Source of the DNA: DATCJA01 sp963734635
GTDB taxonomy: Bacteria > Acidobacteriota > Vicinamibacteria > Vicinamibacterales > UBA2999
Direction of reading: 5' to 3'
DNA length: 64,000 nt
Assembly (NCBI GenBank): GCA_963734635.1
Contig: CAVTIA010000002.1
Coordinates: 248,001 to 312,000 of the forward strand
A program made the position numbers and the translations under genes. Every line of letters begins with the position of its first letter. Position 1 is the first letter of the stretch. The notes under the pieces are model-generated. The model had not been told where the DNA came from, did not search any database, and was given only the letters and a program-made list of their open reading frames with translations. This document shows positions 45,080 to 54,214 of this stretch, piece by piece.

Positions 45080-46425
45080 GCGCCACGCAGAAGACCAAAG
45101 TCTCCGATGAGTTGCTGCGTCGGTTCGCAGCTGCGCTTCGCGCTGTACAGCTGTATGCCCCTGCGCACCCGCTCGTGGCACGCAGCATCGATGCGTTCGC
45201 GGAAATAGTGGGACTCGTCCACGCGACGGCACCGTCGATCGTGATCGGGATGGTGGGCGAAGAGCTCGTCGTCGGGGACATTCCTGTGCCGCGGGCCGAA
45301 AGCATGGGCAAGCTGATTCAGCAGCTCGAGGACGCCGGAATCGAACGCATCGTCATCGATCGCGGAGTGCAGGCTTCGGAGCTGTCACAACTGGTCCAGA
45401 CGCTGGGCGGTGACGCCAAAGACGCGACCAAGGCGCTGGGCCGACTGACGCACGTCCGCGTCGGGCGCCTGCAGGTGGAAAAAGGGGCCGAGGCGCCGTC
45501 GGGCGACATCGCAACGTACCGCCGTCTTTACGACGACGCCGTGAGCGTCGCGGAAACACTGTGGGACAGCGCCAAGACCGAAGGCAAACCGGATGCGGAC
45601 GCGGGGCGGAACATTGTCGACAACCTGGCGCAAGAGGTGTCGCAAAACCGCCCGGCGCTGCTCGCGCTGACCGCGCTGAAGAAGTACGACAGCTACACGT
45701 TTACGCACATGGTGAACGTATCCATTCTCACCATGGGGCAGGCGCGCGGTCTGGGCATCGATGGCCCGTTGCTGCGCGAGCTGGGTCTGGCCGCGCTGAT
45801 GCACGACATTGGCAAGGTCAAGACCCCGCCCGATATCCTCAATAAGGCCGACAAGCTGACGGACGGAGAATTCGACATCCTGCGGCGACATACCGTTGAC
45901 GGCGCCGAGATTTTGAGACGCACGCCGGAGATTCCGGCACTGTCGCCGGTGGTCGCGTTCGAGCACCATCTGCGTCTGGACGGAACCGGCTACCCCGCAG
46001 GCGTCTCACGCTCCTCGCTGAACCTGGCGACGATGCTGACCGGCATCGCAGACGTATACGACGCCATGCGATCCCAGCGTGTGTACCAGGACGCATCGCC
46101 GACCGATCGTATTCTCGCGGTGCTGCAGCGTAACGACGGCAAGCAGTTCGAGCAGAATCTCGTCCGACGATTTGTGCAGCTGGTCGGCATCTACCCGGTC
46201 GGCAACCTCGTCCGCCTGACGACCGGCGAGGTGGCCGTGGTGCTCAAGATATATGCGCCAGACCCATATCGGCCGCGTGTTCGCGTGCTCATCGATCGCG
46301 CCGGCAAACGAGTCGAGCATCCGCGCGAACTGAATCTGTGGGAGAACCGTGAAGGCGATCAGCAATCAATCCAGGCGCCGCTCGATTCCGCGGACTACGA
46401 TTTCGATCCGCTCACCTATCTGTAA
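45076..46425 (+). CDS. HD-GYP domain protein (probable c-di-GMP phosphodiesterase)
   Basis: 449 residues. The N-terminal module (about 1-135: VQLYAPAHPLVARSI, IVIGMVGEELVVGD) is shared with the HEAT-repeat neighbour. The HD-GYP domain spans about 195-380: His211, HDIGK at 243-247, HH at 297-298 and DGTGYP at 302-307, all catalytic positions present, so c-di-GMP hydrolysis is expected. A C-terminal beta segment (VGNLVRLTTGEVAVVLK, RPRVRVL) follows. ATG 45076 overlaps the previous stop (ATGA), so it is coupled to the HEAT-repeat protein, which may scaffold or regulate it. The protein has no membrane segment. Confidence 0.9.
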   Translation: MSATQKTKVSDELLRRFAAALRAVQLYAPAHPLVARSIDAFAEIVGLVHATAPSIVIGMVGEELVVGDIPVPRAESMGKLIQQLEDAGIERIVIDRGVQASELSQLVQTLGGDAKDATKALGRLTHVRVGRLQVEKGAEAPSGDIATYRRLYDDAVSVAETLWDSAKTEGKPDADAGRNIVDNLAQEVSQNRPALLALTALKKYDSYTFTHMVNVSILTMGQARGLGIDGPLLRELGLAALMHDIGKVKTPPDILNKADKLTDGEFDILRRHTVDGAEILRRTPEIPALSPVVAFEHHLRLDGTGYPAGVSRSSLNLATMLTGIADVYDAMRSQRVYQDASPTDRILAVLQRNDGKQFEQNLVRRFVQLVGIYPVGNLVRLTTGEVAVVLKIYAPDPYRPRVRVLIDRAGKRVEHPRELNLWENREGDQQSIQAPLDSADYDFDPLTYL

Positions 46426-46448
46426 TCCAGGCAATTCGAAGGGTATCC

Positions 46449-47999
46449 ATGGAAGTTGCACGCCTGATCGGACTGAGGACTCTTACATCTGCTGCTGCGC
46501 TCTTGTGGCTCGCGACGCTTGCTGCGCAGAGCCCTCAGTTGACGTCGTACCCACTGATGGTGTCGCCGACCGCGCCGGCCGCAGTCGACCGCGGCGTGCG
46601 CGATTTGGATCTGCCTCGCGATCCGCGCACGGACGCGACGTCCTGGAGCGTCCGACAACGCGGGCCGTTTCTCGCTGGCAGCGTCATCGTGAAGTTCCGG
46701 CCCGGCACGTCGACCGACGTTCGTCGAAGGCTGCTCGCCCAGGTGGACGGCGCGCCGGTCGCGCCGCCAAGTTACGCTCCGTTCGAAATCGTTTCGATCG
46801 ATAGTTCCGCCGACCCTGAAGCCGTCGCACGCCGTCTCGAAGCGCAACCGGACGTCGAGTATGCGCAGGCACGATACCGCGTGTACCCGCGCTTCACGCC
46901 AAACGACCCCCAATACGCACGTCAGTGGAACTTCCCGGCCATCGACATGGAGCGCGCGTGGGACATCAACCAGGGTGCGGCGACTTCGATAACCGTTGCA
47001 GTCCTCGACAGCGGCGTGGCCTTTCGATCGGCCGTGGTGCGGTACGAGGCGCCGGCATTCACCCTCGATGGTCCGACCAGCCTCAGGTTTCCGGCGCTGG
47101 GTGTCGTGGACGTTCCATTCGCCGCTGCTCCTGATCTCGATGGAGCCAATCGATTCGTCTCGCCACGTGATTTCATCTGGGAAACGGCGGATCCGCTCGA
47201 TCTCGACGGTCACGGTACACACGTCGCTGGCACCGTCGGGCAGCTCACGAACAACGGTGTGGGCGTCGCGGGCATGGCGTTCAACGTCCGCATCATGCCC
47301 GTCAAGGTCATCGCCGGCGTATGGGATGCCATTTTCGGCAGCCCACGAATCGGCACCGACGACGTCGTGGCCAGAGGCATCAGGTACGCTGTGGACAACG
47401 GCGCGAAGGTGATCAACCTGAGCATTGGCCGATCCGGTCGGCCTGCGCCAGCCGTGCACGAGGCGATCGCGTACGCGGTGTCCAGGGGTGCATTCGTCGT
47501 GGTTGCCGGTGGAAACGGTTTTGAAGAGGGCAACGACATCGAGAGGTTCGCGGAATTCGCGCCCGACATCGACGGCATGGTTGCTGTTGGAGCGATTGGC
47601 CGCGACCGCCGGCGGGCCTTCTACTCGAATACGGGACCGTACATCGAGCTGGTGGCTCCAGGCGGCAACACCCGCGTTGGCGGAACCGGCGGCGGAATCC
47701 TCCAGCAGACGTTCGACTTTGATTTCGTCGACACGTTTGTGCGCGGACCCAGCCAGTACCGCGCGCCGCGGTTCGACATGTTCGCTTACGATTTTCTTCA
47801 AGGGAGTTCGATGGCGGCGCCTCACGTGGCCGGTTTCGCAGCCATGCTCATGCAGCAAGGCATCACGAGCCCGGCAGCCATCGAGGCCGCCATGAAGCGA
47901 TACGCGATCGATCTGGGCGAGCCCGGACGCGACAACGAATATGGCTACGGACTGATCAATCCACGCGCGACGCTTCGCGGACTGGGACTCGCGCGTTGA
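46449..47999 (+). CDS. Secreted subtilisin-like serine peptidase (S8 family)
   Basis: 516 residues. The signal peptide is at about 1-26 (AALLWLATLAAQ). An inhibitor-type propeptide spans about 75-150 (SVIVKFRPGTS, RRLEAQPDVEYAQ, ending NDPQY). The catalytic domain carries Asp187 (VAVLDSGV), His255 (DGHGTHVAGT), oxyanion Asn356 (AGGNG) and Ser454 (QGSSMAAPHVAG). An extra segment after the Asp (about 193-240) is longer than in typical subtilisins. The stop overlaps the next start (TTGA), pairing it with an outer-membrane barrel protein. It is probably an exported protease acting in the periplasm or outside. Confidence 0.93.
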   Translation: MEVARLIGLRTLTSAAALLWLATLAAQSPQLTSYPLMVSPTAPAAVDRGVRDLDLPRDPRTDATSWSVRQRGPFLAGSVIVKFRPGTSTDVRRRLLAQVDGAPVAPPSYAPFEIVSIDSSADPEAVARRLEAQPDVEYAQARYRVYPRFTPNDPQYARQWNFPAIDMERAWDINQGAATSITVAVLDSGVAFRSAVVRYEAPAFTLDGPTSLRFPALGVVDVPFAAAPDLDGANRFVSPRDFIWETADPLDLDGHGTHVAGTVGQLTNNGVGVAGMAFNVRIMPVKVIAGVWDAIFGSPRIGTDDVVARGIRYAVDNGAKVINLSIGRSGRPAPAVHEAIAYAVSRGAFVVVAGGNGFEEGNDIERFAEFAPDIDGMVAVGAIGRDRRRAFYSNTGPYIELVAPGGNTRVGGTGGGILQQTFDFDFVDTFVRGPSQYRAPRFDMFAYDFLQGSSMAAPHVAGFAAMLMQQGITSPAAIEAAMKRYAIDLGEPGRDNEYGYGLINPRATLRGLGLAR

Positions 48000-48628
48000 C
48001 TCGTCTCATTACAGCGATCGGAGTCGTCCTGCTGCTCGCTGGTCCTGCTCGCGCGCAGTCAGATGTCACAGTTCGCGGCTTCGCCGACGTCGGTTCCACG
48101 TCGTTTTCCGCCGAGCGCAGCTTCGACGCCGTGCTCGGCAGCGCGCGTGGACCCGTGTTTGGAGGTGGTGTCGAAGCGCTGCTGCCCGGGCGCGTGTTCG
48201 TGAACCTGCGCGCCTCGCGTTTCCGCCGCACCGGACAGCGCGTGTTTCCGTTCAACGATCAGGTGTTCCGCCTCGGCATACCGGTCACGGTGACGGTCGT
48301 CCCCATCGAGCTCACAGGCGGCTACCGCTTCGACTACGGTGCGCTGCTTGTGCCGTACGCCGGCGCCGGCGTCGGATGGCATCGCTACCGGGAGAAATCC
48401 GAATTCGCGGACGCGGGCGAAAACGTGCAGGATCGATTCACGGGATTCCACGTATTGGGTGGAACCGAGCTTCACCTTGGGCGGTGGATCGGCGCAGCAT
48501 TCGAAGCCGAGTGGGCAACGGTGCCCGATGCTCTGGGCGCCAGTCCCAACAGCGTCGCGCGCGAGTTCCAGGAATCCAATCTGGGCGGATTCACGATTCG
48601 AGGGAAGGTAATCGTGGGGAGATGGTAA
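47996..48628 (+). CDS. Outer-membrane beta-barrel protein (OmpA/OmpW-like small barrel)
   Basis: 210 residues: a signal peptide (AIGVVLLLAGPARAQ, cleaved at about residue 21), then alternating hydrophobic strands of a small barrel (RVFVNLRASRFRRTGQ, ELTGGYRFDYGALLVPYAGA, HVLGGTELHLGRWIGAAFEA, GFTIRGKVIVGRW). It starts at TTG 47996, overlapping the subtilase stop (TTGA). The coupling suggests that the barrel and the protease are made together. The C-terminal aromatic residue fits Bam recognition. Function unknown. Confidence 0.82.
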   Translation: MTRLITAIGVVLLLAGPARAQSDVTVRGFADVGSTSFSAERSFDAVLGSARGPVFGGGVEALLPGRVFVNLRASRFRRTGQRVFPFNDQVFRLGIPVTVTVVPIELTGGYRFDYGALLVPYAGAGVGWHRYREKSEFADAGENVQDRFTGFHVLGGTELHLGRWIGAAFEAEWATVPDALGASPNSVAREFQESNLGGFTIRGKVIVGRW

Positions 48629-48966
48629 GCGCGTTTCGGCGGCGGGTGCTCGCGGCGGTCCGGCGGATTCCCGGCGGAAAGGTTGCGACGTACGGCGACA
48701 TTGCAGAGCTCGCCGGCCGTCCGCGGGCATGGCGCGCGGTCGGTAACATCATGCATAGCTGCGGTGATCCCGCGACGCCGTGCCATCGCGTTATTGGTGC
48801 TGGCGGTGCACTCGGCGGCTACGGCGGCAACCTGCAATTGAAGCGTGAGCTGCTGCGCGCGGAGGGAATCGAGGTCGGCCGGATGCGCATCCGGCGATTT
48901 CACGACGTTCGTTGGCGGTCCACCTCCGACGTTGCCGGACGACGCGGAGGTCGCCGGCGGTTCTAA
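48622..48966 (+). CDS. MGMT-like DNA alkyltransferase domain protein
   Basis: 114 residues covering only the DNA-binding/active-site domain of the Ada/MGMT fold: FRRRVLAAVRRIPGGKVATYGDIAELAGRP is the wing and recognition-helix region, and TPCHRVIGAGGALGGYGG holds the PCHR active site. The Cys is present, unlike alkyltransferase-like proteins that have Trp. It may repair alkylated bases or flag them for excision. The start at ATG 48622 overlaps the barrel gene's stop by seven bases. The C-terminal tail is Arg-rich. Segments are split here only to describe them; the protein is continuous. Confidence 0.85.
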   Translation: MVSAFRRRVLAAVRRIPGGKVATYGDIAELAGRPRAWRAVGNIMHSCGDPATPCHRVIGAGGALGGYGGNLQLKRELLRAEGIEVGRMRIRRFHDVRWRSTSDVAGRRGGRRRF

Positions 48967-49161
48967 GCCGCACCACCTCATCCGTTCTCTCCACTGGAAT
49001 CGCGTCTCAAGAGACTGTATTTTCACAGTGGCGATGTTGAGCCCCGACCTTCGTGCATGCCCGGCCGGGTGCGGCCTCGGAACGTCGTAACACATCAGGC
49101 GAGCTCAGGAATATCGGTACCGTTGGACAACCTGACGCGTTATCAAGATCGCGAGGTACGC
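48967..49161. other. Short intergenic region, nothing recognised
   Basis: About 195 bases before the PDZ gene, without repeats or obvious promoter boxes. It is the only sizeable gap upstream of the stress operon, so its promoter should lie here. Confidence 0.3.
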
Positions 49162-50394
49162 ATGAATCACGGCCTCGCCCGACGGCCGCGCGTCTCGCGC
49201 GAAACGAGGCTGCTCCTCACCACCGCGCTGCTGTCTGTCGTCGCGCTGTGGATTCTGGCGCGCATTCGGTTTCCCGATCAGCCCGCCGGCACACCAGTTC
49301 AGCCGCTTCTGACTCAGCTGGCCTCAGGCCCGCCTTCGACAACCTCGCGTCCGAAATAGCCCAGCTTCGGCCGCGCATCGAACCGCTCCTCGTTGGGTCC
49401 GCGCTTCGTATCCGTGACGACGCCGCGGTGACGCTGCTCGACACGCCGATGGCAGCAGATCGACGGCGTCGTCGGCTTCGATCCGCTGTCGCGCCTCGCG
49501 GTCATTGCCGCGCCGTTTCTGCCGGCTCCGCCTCCAGTGCCGTGGACACCGCGCAACACCGAGGAGCCGCGGTACCTCGATCGCCGCGGACGTTTCGACC
49601 GGTAACGTTGCGCTGCGGCCGGTCTTCGTCGGCTCGCTCGCGGTCATGCAGAGCCCGCTATGGCAGGAGCCGATCTGGCTGGCGCCAGCCAGCGCCGAGC
49701 TGGCGCCCGGCTCGTTCGTGTTCACGACCGACGCGCTGCTCGCCGGCATCGTCATCGATGAGGGACGACAGTCGGCCATCTTGCCGGGAGCCCTCCTGTT
49801 GAAAGAAGCCGATCGACTGCTCAATCACCCTCCAGGTCCTTCGGGAGAGCTCGGCGTCCAGGTCCAGGATCTGACGACGCCGATTGCGAAAGCCACGGGC
49901 GCTTCGACTGGCGTGGTCGTGACGCACGTCGATTCGAAGGGACCGTCTAGCGCGGCCTGCACTCGTCGTGGGAGACGTGCGTCGAAGCGATCAACGGCAC
50001 CCCGCTCGAGACGCCGCTGCACTGGAAGGCACGCGCACTCAAGCTGACAGCCGGCGAATCGGTGAACCTGCGCGTACGGCGGAAGCGGCGAGGTCCATGA
50101 GCTGAAATTCGAGTGCCGCGCCGTCTCATGGTGTCTTCAGAAGGGATTCACGCTCGGGCTGTCGCTGCGGAACGCTCCTGGAGCCGGGTCGGCCGTCACC
50201 GCGGTCGAGGCGGGATCGATCGCCGATCGCGCCGGTCTTCGGGTCGGCGACGTGATCACGCTCGCCGGAAACGCGCAGGCACCCTCACCGGCCACCGTGA
50301 TGCGGAGCCGTCGAGCGGGTCGTCCGAGGGCGAGGCCGTGCTGGTGGCGTTCGTGCGCGACGGCACACAGGCCGTGACGGCGCTGGAGAAGTAG
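49162..50394 (+). pseudogene. Membrane-anchored PDZ protein with degenerate protease-like domain, frame broken repeatedly
   Basis: About 400 residues if joined. An N-terminal membrane anchor (RLLLTTALLSVVALWILARI) comes first. A trypsin-like barrel region follows (PAFDNLASEIAQLRPRIEPL, then VGFDPLSRLAVIAAPFLPAP, NVALRPVFVGSLAVMQSPLW and FVFTTDALLAGIVIDEGRQS) in which I see no catalytic GxSG Ser. Two PDZ domains close the protein (LGVQVQDLTTPIAK with TGVVVTHVDSKGP and VVGDV; then GFTLGLSLRN with SAVTAVEAGSIADRAGLRVG). At least seven frame changes, each one extra base where resolvable, lie near 49320, 49455, 49570, 49950, 49978, 50087 and 50320. Probably intact in the cell. Its stop overlaps the next GTG by one base. 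Confidence 0.65.
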
Positions 50395-51456
50395 TGCGAC
50401 GACTGTCGGACGGCATGCTGCTGATGATCGTCGGCGCCGCTCTGGGACCGCTCGGCCTCAACGTCCTGTCGCAAAGACGCTTTCAGTGATCGATCCTGCG
50501 ATGCCTGTCGCGCTCGTCGCGCTCGGCATGCTCGTCGGCCTTCGCGTGCGAACGTGCAACGTTCCCGGTGAGGGCCGCCTGCGGGCGGCGGCGATCGGCG
50601 AGACGGTCCTGACGACAGCCACCGTCGCAGCAGGCGTATCCTGCTCATCGCGCCCGATCTGGGGCGCCTCTACGCGACTCCCGTTCTGGCTGGTGGCGTT
50701 GGTGCTCGGGATCTGCGCGGCGCCCTCTGCGGCGGCATCGTTGCATGCCTCTGCAGGACTTGCCAATCGGTCCTGCACGACGCGTCGGCGACATGGATGG
50801 ACTGCTGTCGATCGCGCTGGGCGGTGCTGCCCTCGCGCTGCTGCGCGAGCAGTCGTCACCGATCGACGCAGTGCCCGTCCTCCTGCAGGCCTGCGCCGTC
50901 GCCGTCGTCATCGTGCTCGCCGCGTGGCTGCTGATCCGCGCATCGTCGTCGGAGACCGAGCGACGGGTCTTCACCGCCGCGCTTCTGCTGCTGCTTGGCG
51001 GCGCGGCCGACTACCTGTCGCTGTCGGCGTCTGTTGAGCGGTCTCATAGGCGGCGTCTTTCTGCAGATCATTGGCGGCCCGGCCCGCGATTCCGTCCATC
51101 GCGATGTTCTCCATTTCCAACGCCCGCTCCTTGTCCTCGTTCTGATCGTCAGCGGCGCTCGGCTCGAGCTGCAGACACCGTGGCTCGCCCTCGGCGTGAT
51201 CTATCTGCTGATTCGCACAGCGGCGAAGCTTGCCGGCGGATGGGCGGCGCGGCGAGTGGTCGGGCCGGTGACATCGGACAACCTGCGGACTGTCGCTGCT
51301 TGCACCGGGCATCCTCGGCGTCGCGTTTGCTCTCAACGTCGTGCGCGCGGCAGGACCGGACGCCGGGCCGATCCTCGCGGTCGCGGCGGTCGGCGCAATC
51401 GGCTCGGACCTTATCGCCAGCTTCAGTCAGGAAGACAAAGCGGAGCTCGCGAATGA
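50394..51456 (+). pseudogene. Cation:proton antiporter-like membrane protein (first), frame broken repeatedly
   Basis: About 350 residues if joined, nearly all hydrophobic. GTG 50394 shares its G with the PDZ gene stop. The N-terminal helices read MLLMIVGAALGPLGLNVLS and SVIDPAMPVALVALGMLVGL, the typical opening of CPA2-type antiporters (a GPLGLNVLSP-like loop). Later helices are LLSIALGGAALALLRE, AVPVLLQACAVAVVIVLAAW, LLSGLIGGVFLQIIGGPA, RPLLVLVLIVSG, LALGVIYLLIRTAAKLAGGW and ILAVAAVGAIGSDLIASF. Several +1 shifts interrupt it. The end overlaps the next start at 51453 (ATGA in one frame). The ion specificity and whether it transports alone are unknown. Confidence 0.6.
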
Positions 51457-52752
51457 AGCGACTCGCGGCGCTTCTCCTCGCCATTGCGGCCGTCGTCTGG
51501 GTGCGCCGTATCGGTGGCACAGCGACGCTCGGATCGGCGGGGACGGCGCTCGCACTCGGATTCACGCTCGCTCGGCGCCTGGATCGCAGGCGACGCCCTT
51601 CGCCGGTTTCAGCTGCCACGACTGACCGGCTATCTGCTGTTCGGCGTACTCGCCGGGCCGTACCTGGGCAACCTCATCAACGAGCTGATGGCCAATCAGC
51701 TCCAGGTGATCACCGGTATTGCCACCACGCTCATTGCGCTGATCGCCGGGCTCTCGCTCAACTTCGAGCGTCTGGGCCGGCGGCTGACCTCCATCGCGTA
51801 CATGACGGTCATCACGCTCAGTCGTGGCGATGCTCGGACTCATCGCGTTCGCATGGATCGCGTGGCCGTGGCTTGGATTGGCGCCGCAGGCCACCGGCGT
51901 GCAGCGACTGGCGATGATTCTGCCGCTCGTGACGATCATCATCAGCTTCTCGCCGACCATGACGGCAGCGGTGACGGCCGAAACGGGCGCACGCGGCAGG
52001 TTGAGCGAGCTCGTGCTCACCATGGTGCTCGTCGCCGATCTCGTGCTGCTGGTGCTGTTCTCGCTGTCGATGCAGGTGGCGCGCGTGGTGTTCGGCACCG
52101 AAAGCGCCGACGTCAGCGCGGTGGCCCGGTTCGCGTGGGAAATCGGCGGCGCGACGGCGTTTGGCGCGCTGGTCGGAGCGATGTTCGCGCTGTATGTGAG
52201 GTATGTCGGACGCGAGGTCACGCTCGTCCTCATCGCCGCCTGCGCGCTCCTCAGCCAGGTCGGAACCACGCAGAACTTCGAACCGCTGCTCGCGGCTGTG
52301 ACCGCCGGGCTGGTCATCGAGAATCTCTCAGCGCCAGCAGGGTGATGCGCTCCGGGCTGCGGTACAGCGTGGGGCGCCGCCGATTCTTCTGATCTTCTTC
52401 GCCGCAGTTGGCGCATCGCTGCGCCTGGACGCACTGGCGGTCGTTGGGGCTGCCGCCATCGCGCTGTCCGTGTTCCGCCTCGCGATGATCCGCCTCGGCA
52501 TTCGCGCGGGGCTGCGCGTGTCCGGCATCAGCCGCGATCCCGCCCACTACGCGTGGACCGGACTGATTTCACAGGCGGGCATCACGCTCGGGTTCGGGTC
52601 GATCGTTGCGGCGGAGTTTCCCGAGTGGGGCGCCAACGTCCAGACGCTGCTCGTCGCGTTGATTGCCATTCATGAGCTCGTCGGACCAATCGTCTTCCGC
52701 CAGGGCCTGGCGCGCGCTGGAGAGCTCGATGCGACGGCGCCGAGGCCGCTGA
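51453..52752 (+). pseudogene. Cation:proton antiporter-like membrane domain (second), continuing in frame into OtsA
   Basis: About 430 residues if joined, from ATG 51453. Helices include LAALLLAIAAVVWV, LPRLTGYLLFGVLAGPYLGN, VITGIATTLIALIAGLSLNF, LIAFAWIAWPWLGLAPQ, MILPLVTIIISFSPTMTAAV, LVLTMVLVADLVLLVLFSL, VTLVLIAACALLSQ, ILLIFFAAVGASLRLD and VQTLLVALIAIHELVGPIVF. The order and the loops (GYLLFGVLAGP, FFAAVGASL) match CPA2/Kef-type antiporters. Three frame breaks (about 51590, 51825, 52341) are each one extra base; the last is a GGG run. After 52343 the frame stays open through the last helix and straight into the trehalose-phosphate synthase domain, with no stop. The boundary at 52752 is therefore a domain boundary. 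Confidence 0.7.
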
Positions 52753-54214
52753 TGGTCGTATCCAATCGTGAACCGTATCTGCACAACCACAACGGCGACG
52801 GCCATGTCGTGGCATCGCCGGCAACCGGTGGTGTCGCGGTGGCGCTCGACGCACTGATGCGGGAGCGTGGAGGCGTGTGGATTGCGCATGGCGCCGGATC
52901 AGCCGACCGCGCGGTCGTGGATGCCTCGGACAGAGTGCCGGTTCCCCCGGAGAACCCTTCGTACCAGCTGCGACAGGCTCTGGATCGACGAGCCGGCGTT
53001 CTCCGCGTACTACGGCGGATTCTCGAACGAAGGCCTGTGGCCTCTCTGCCACATGGTGGACGTGCGGCCACAGTTCCGCAGCGAGGATTGGGCGGCGTAT
53101 CAGGACGTCAACGTGCGCTTTGCCGCTGCGATCGACGAAGAGCTCGCCGCCCCCACCACGCCAATCTTCATCCACGACTACCATCTCGCACTCGTCGCAC
53201 CGGCGCTGCGCGCGCGCCGACCTGACGCGCAGGACGGCACTGTTCTGGCACATCCCGTGGCCGTATCCGGATCGCCTGCGCATCTGTCCGTGGCGGCGGG
53301 AGATCCTGACCGGGCTGCTTGCCAACGACCTGCTCGCTTTCCAGCTCGAACGCGACCGACGGAATTTCCTGCTCGCGGTGGAGGATGAGCTGGGCGCCGA
53401 AATCGAGACCGAGGCGTCCGAAGTCCGGCTGAACGGACGCCACACGACGGTTGTCTCCGTACCCATCGGCGTCGACTTCGACCGCATCCAGCGAATCGCA
53501 GCGGATCCGGCGCTCAAGGACGAACAGGAACGATTGGTCCAGTCGTTCGGTCTGCGCGCGCCCATCATCGGGATCGGCGTCGATCGCCTGGATTACACGA
53601 AGGGCATCCCTGAGCGGATCGCCGCACTCGACGCGGTACTCACGCAGCGTCCCGAGTTGCGCGGACGCATGACGTTCGTGCAGATTGGTGTCCCCTCACG
53701 CTCGGAGCTGGCCAGCTACAGCGCTATCGAGAACGAGATCAGCCACGCCATCGACGCGGTGAATCGCCGCCACACGGTGGGCGGCGGCCCGCCGGCGGTG
53801 ATCTACCATCGCTCGCCGCTCACCATCGTCAGCCTCGTCGCGCTCTACCGGCTGGCGCATTTCTGTATCGTCAGCTCGCTGCACGACGGAATGAACCTGG
53901 TCGCGAAAGAGTTCGTCGCCTCGCGCGACGACGAGGACGGCGTACTCGTGCTGAGCGCGCTGGCCGGCGCGGCGCAGGAGCTGCAGGACGCGCTGATCAT
54001 CAATCCGTACGATGTGGACGGCTTCGCGGACGCGCTGATCCGCGCCATCGAGATGCCGCGGTACGCGCGCACCGCGCGCATGCGCGCCATGCGGCGCGCC
54101 GTCGCCGGACGGAACGTGTTCAGCTGGGCCTCGGACGTCCTCGAAGGCCTGGAAAGCCTGTGGTCGAAGCCACTCCACTACATTGCTCGCGGCGCGGAGG
54201 ATGCACCCGTCTGA
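52753..54214 (+). CDS. otsA: Trehalose-6-phosphate synthase OtsA (GT20), fused in frame to the upstream antiporter; two frame breaks
   Basis: About 486 residues of glycosyltransferase family 20, making trehalose-6-phosphate from UDP-glucose and glucose-6-phosphate. Motifs in order: VVSNREPYLHNH, SPATGGVAVALDAL, GGFSNEGLWPLCHM, FIHDYHLALVAPALR, WHIPWPYPDRLRICPW, VPIGVDFDRI, GVDRLDYTKGIPERIAALD, YHRSPLTIVSLVALYRLAHF, SLHDGMNLVAKEFVASR and SALAGAAQEL, all conserved. Single extra bases near 52982 and 53232 break the frame. ATG 52753 could start a free OtsA, but no ribosome site precedes it and the frame continues upstream into the antiporter. It is followed by otsB (TGATG overlap). Confidence 0.88.
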
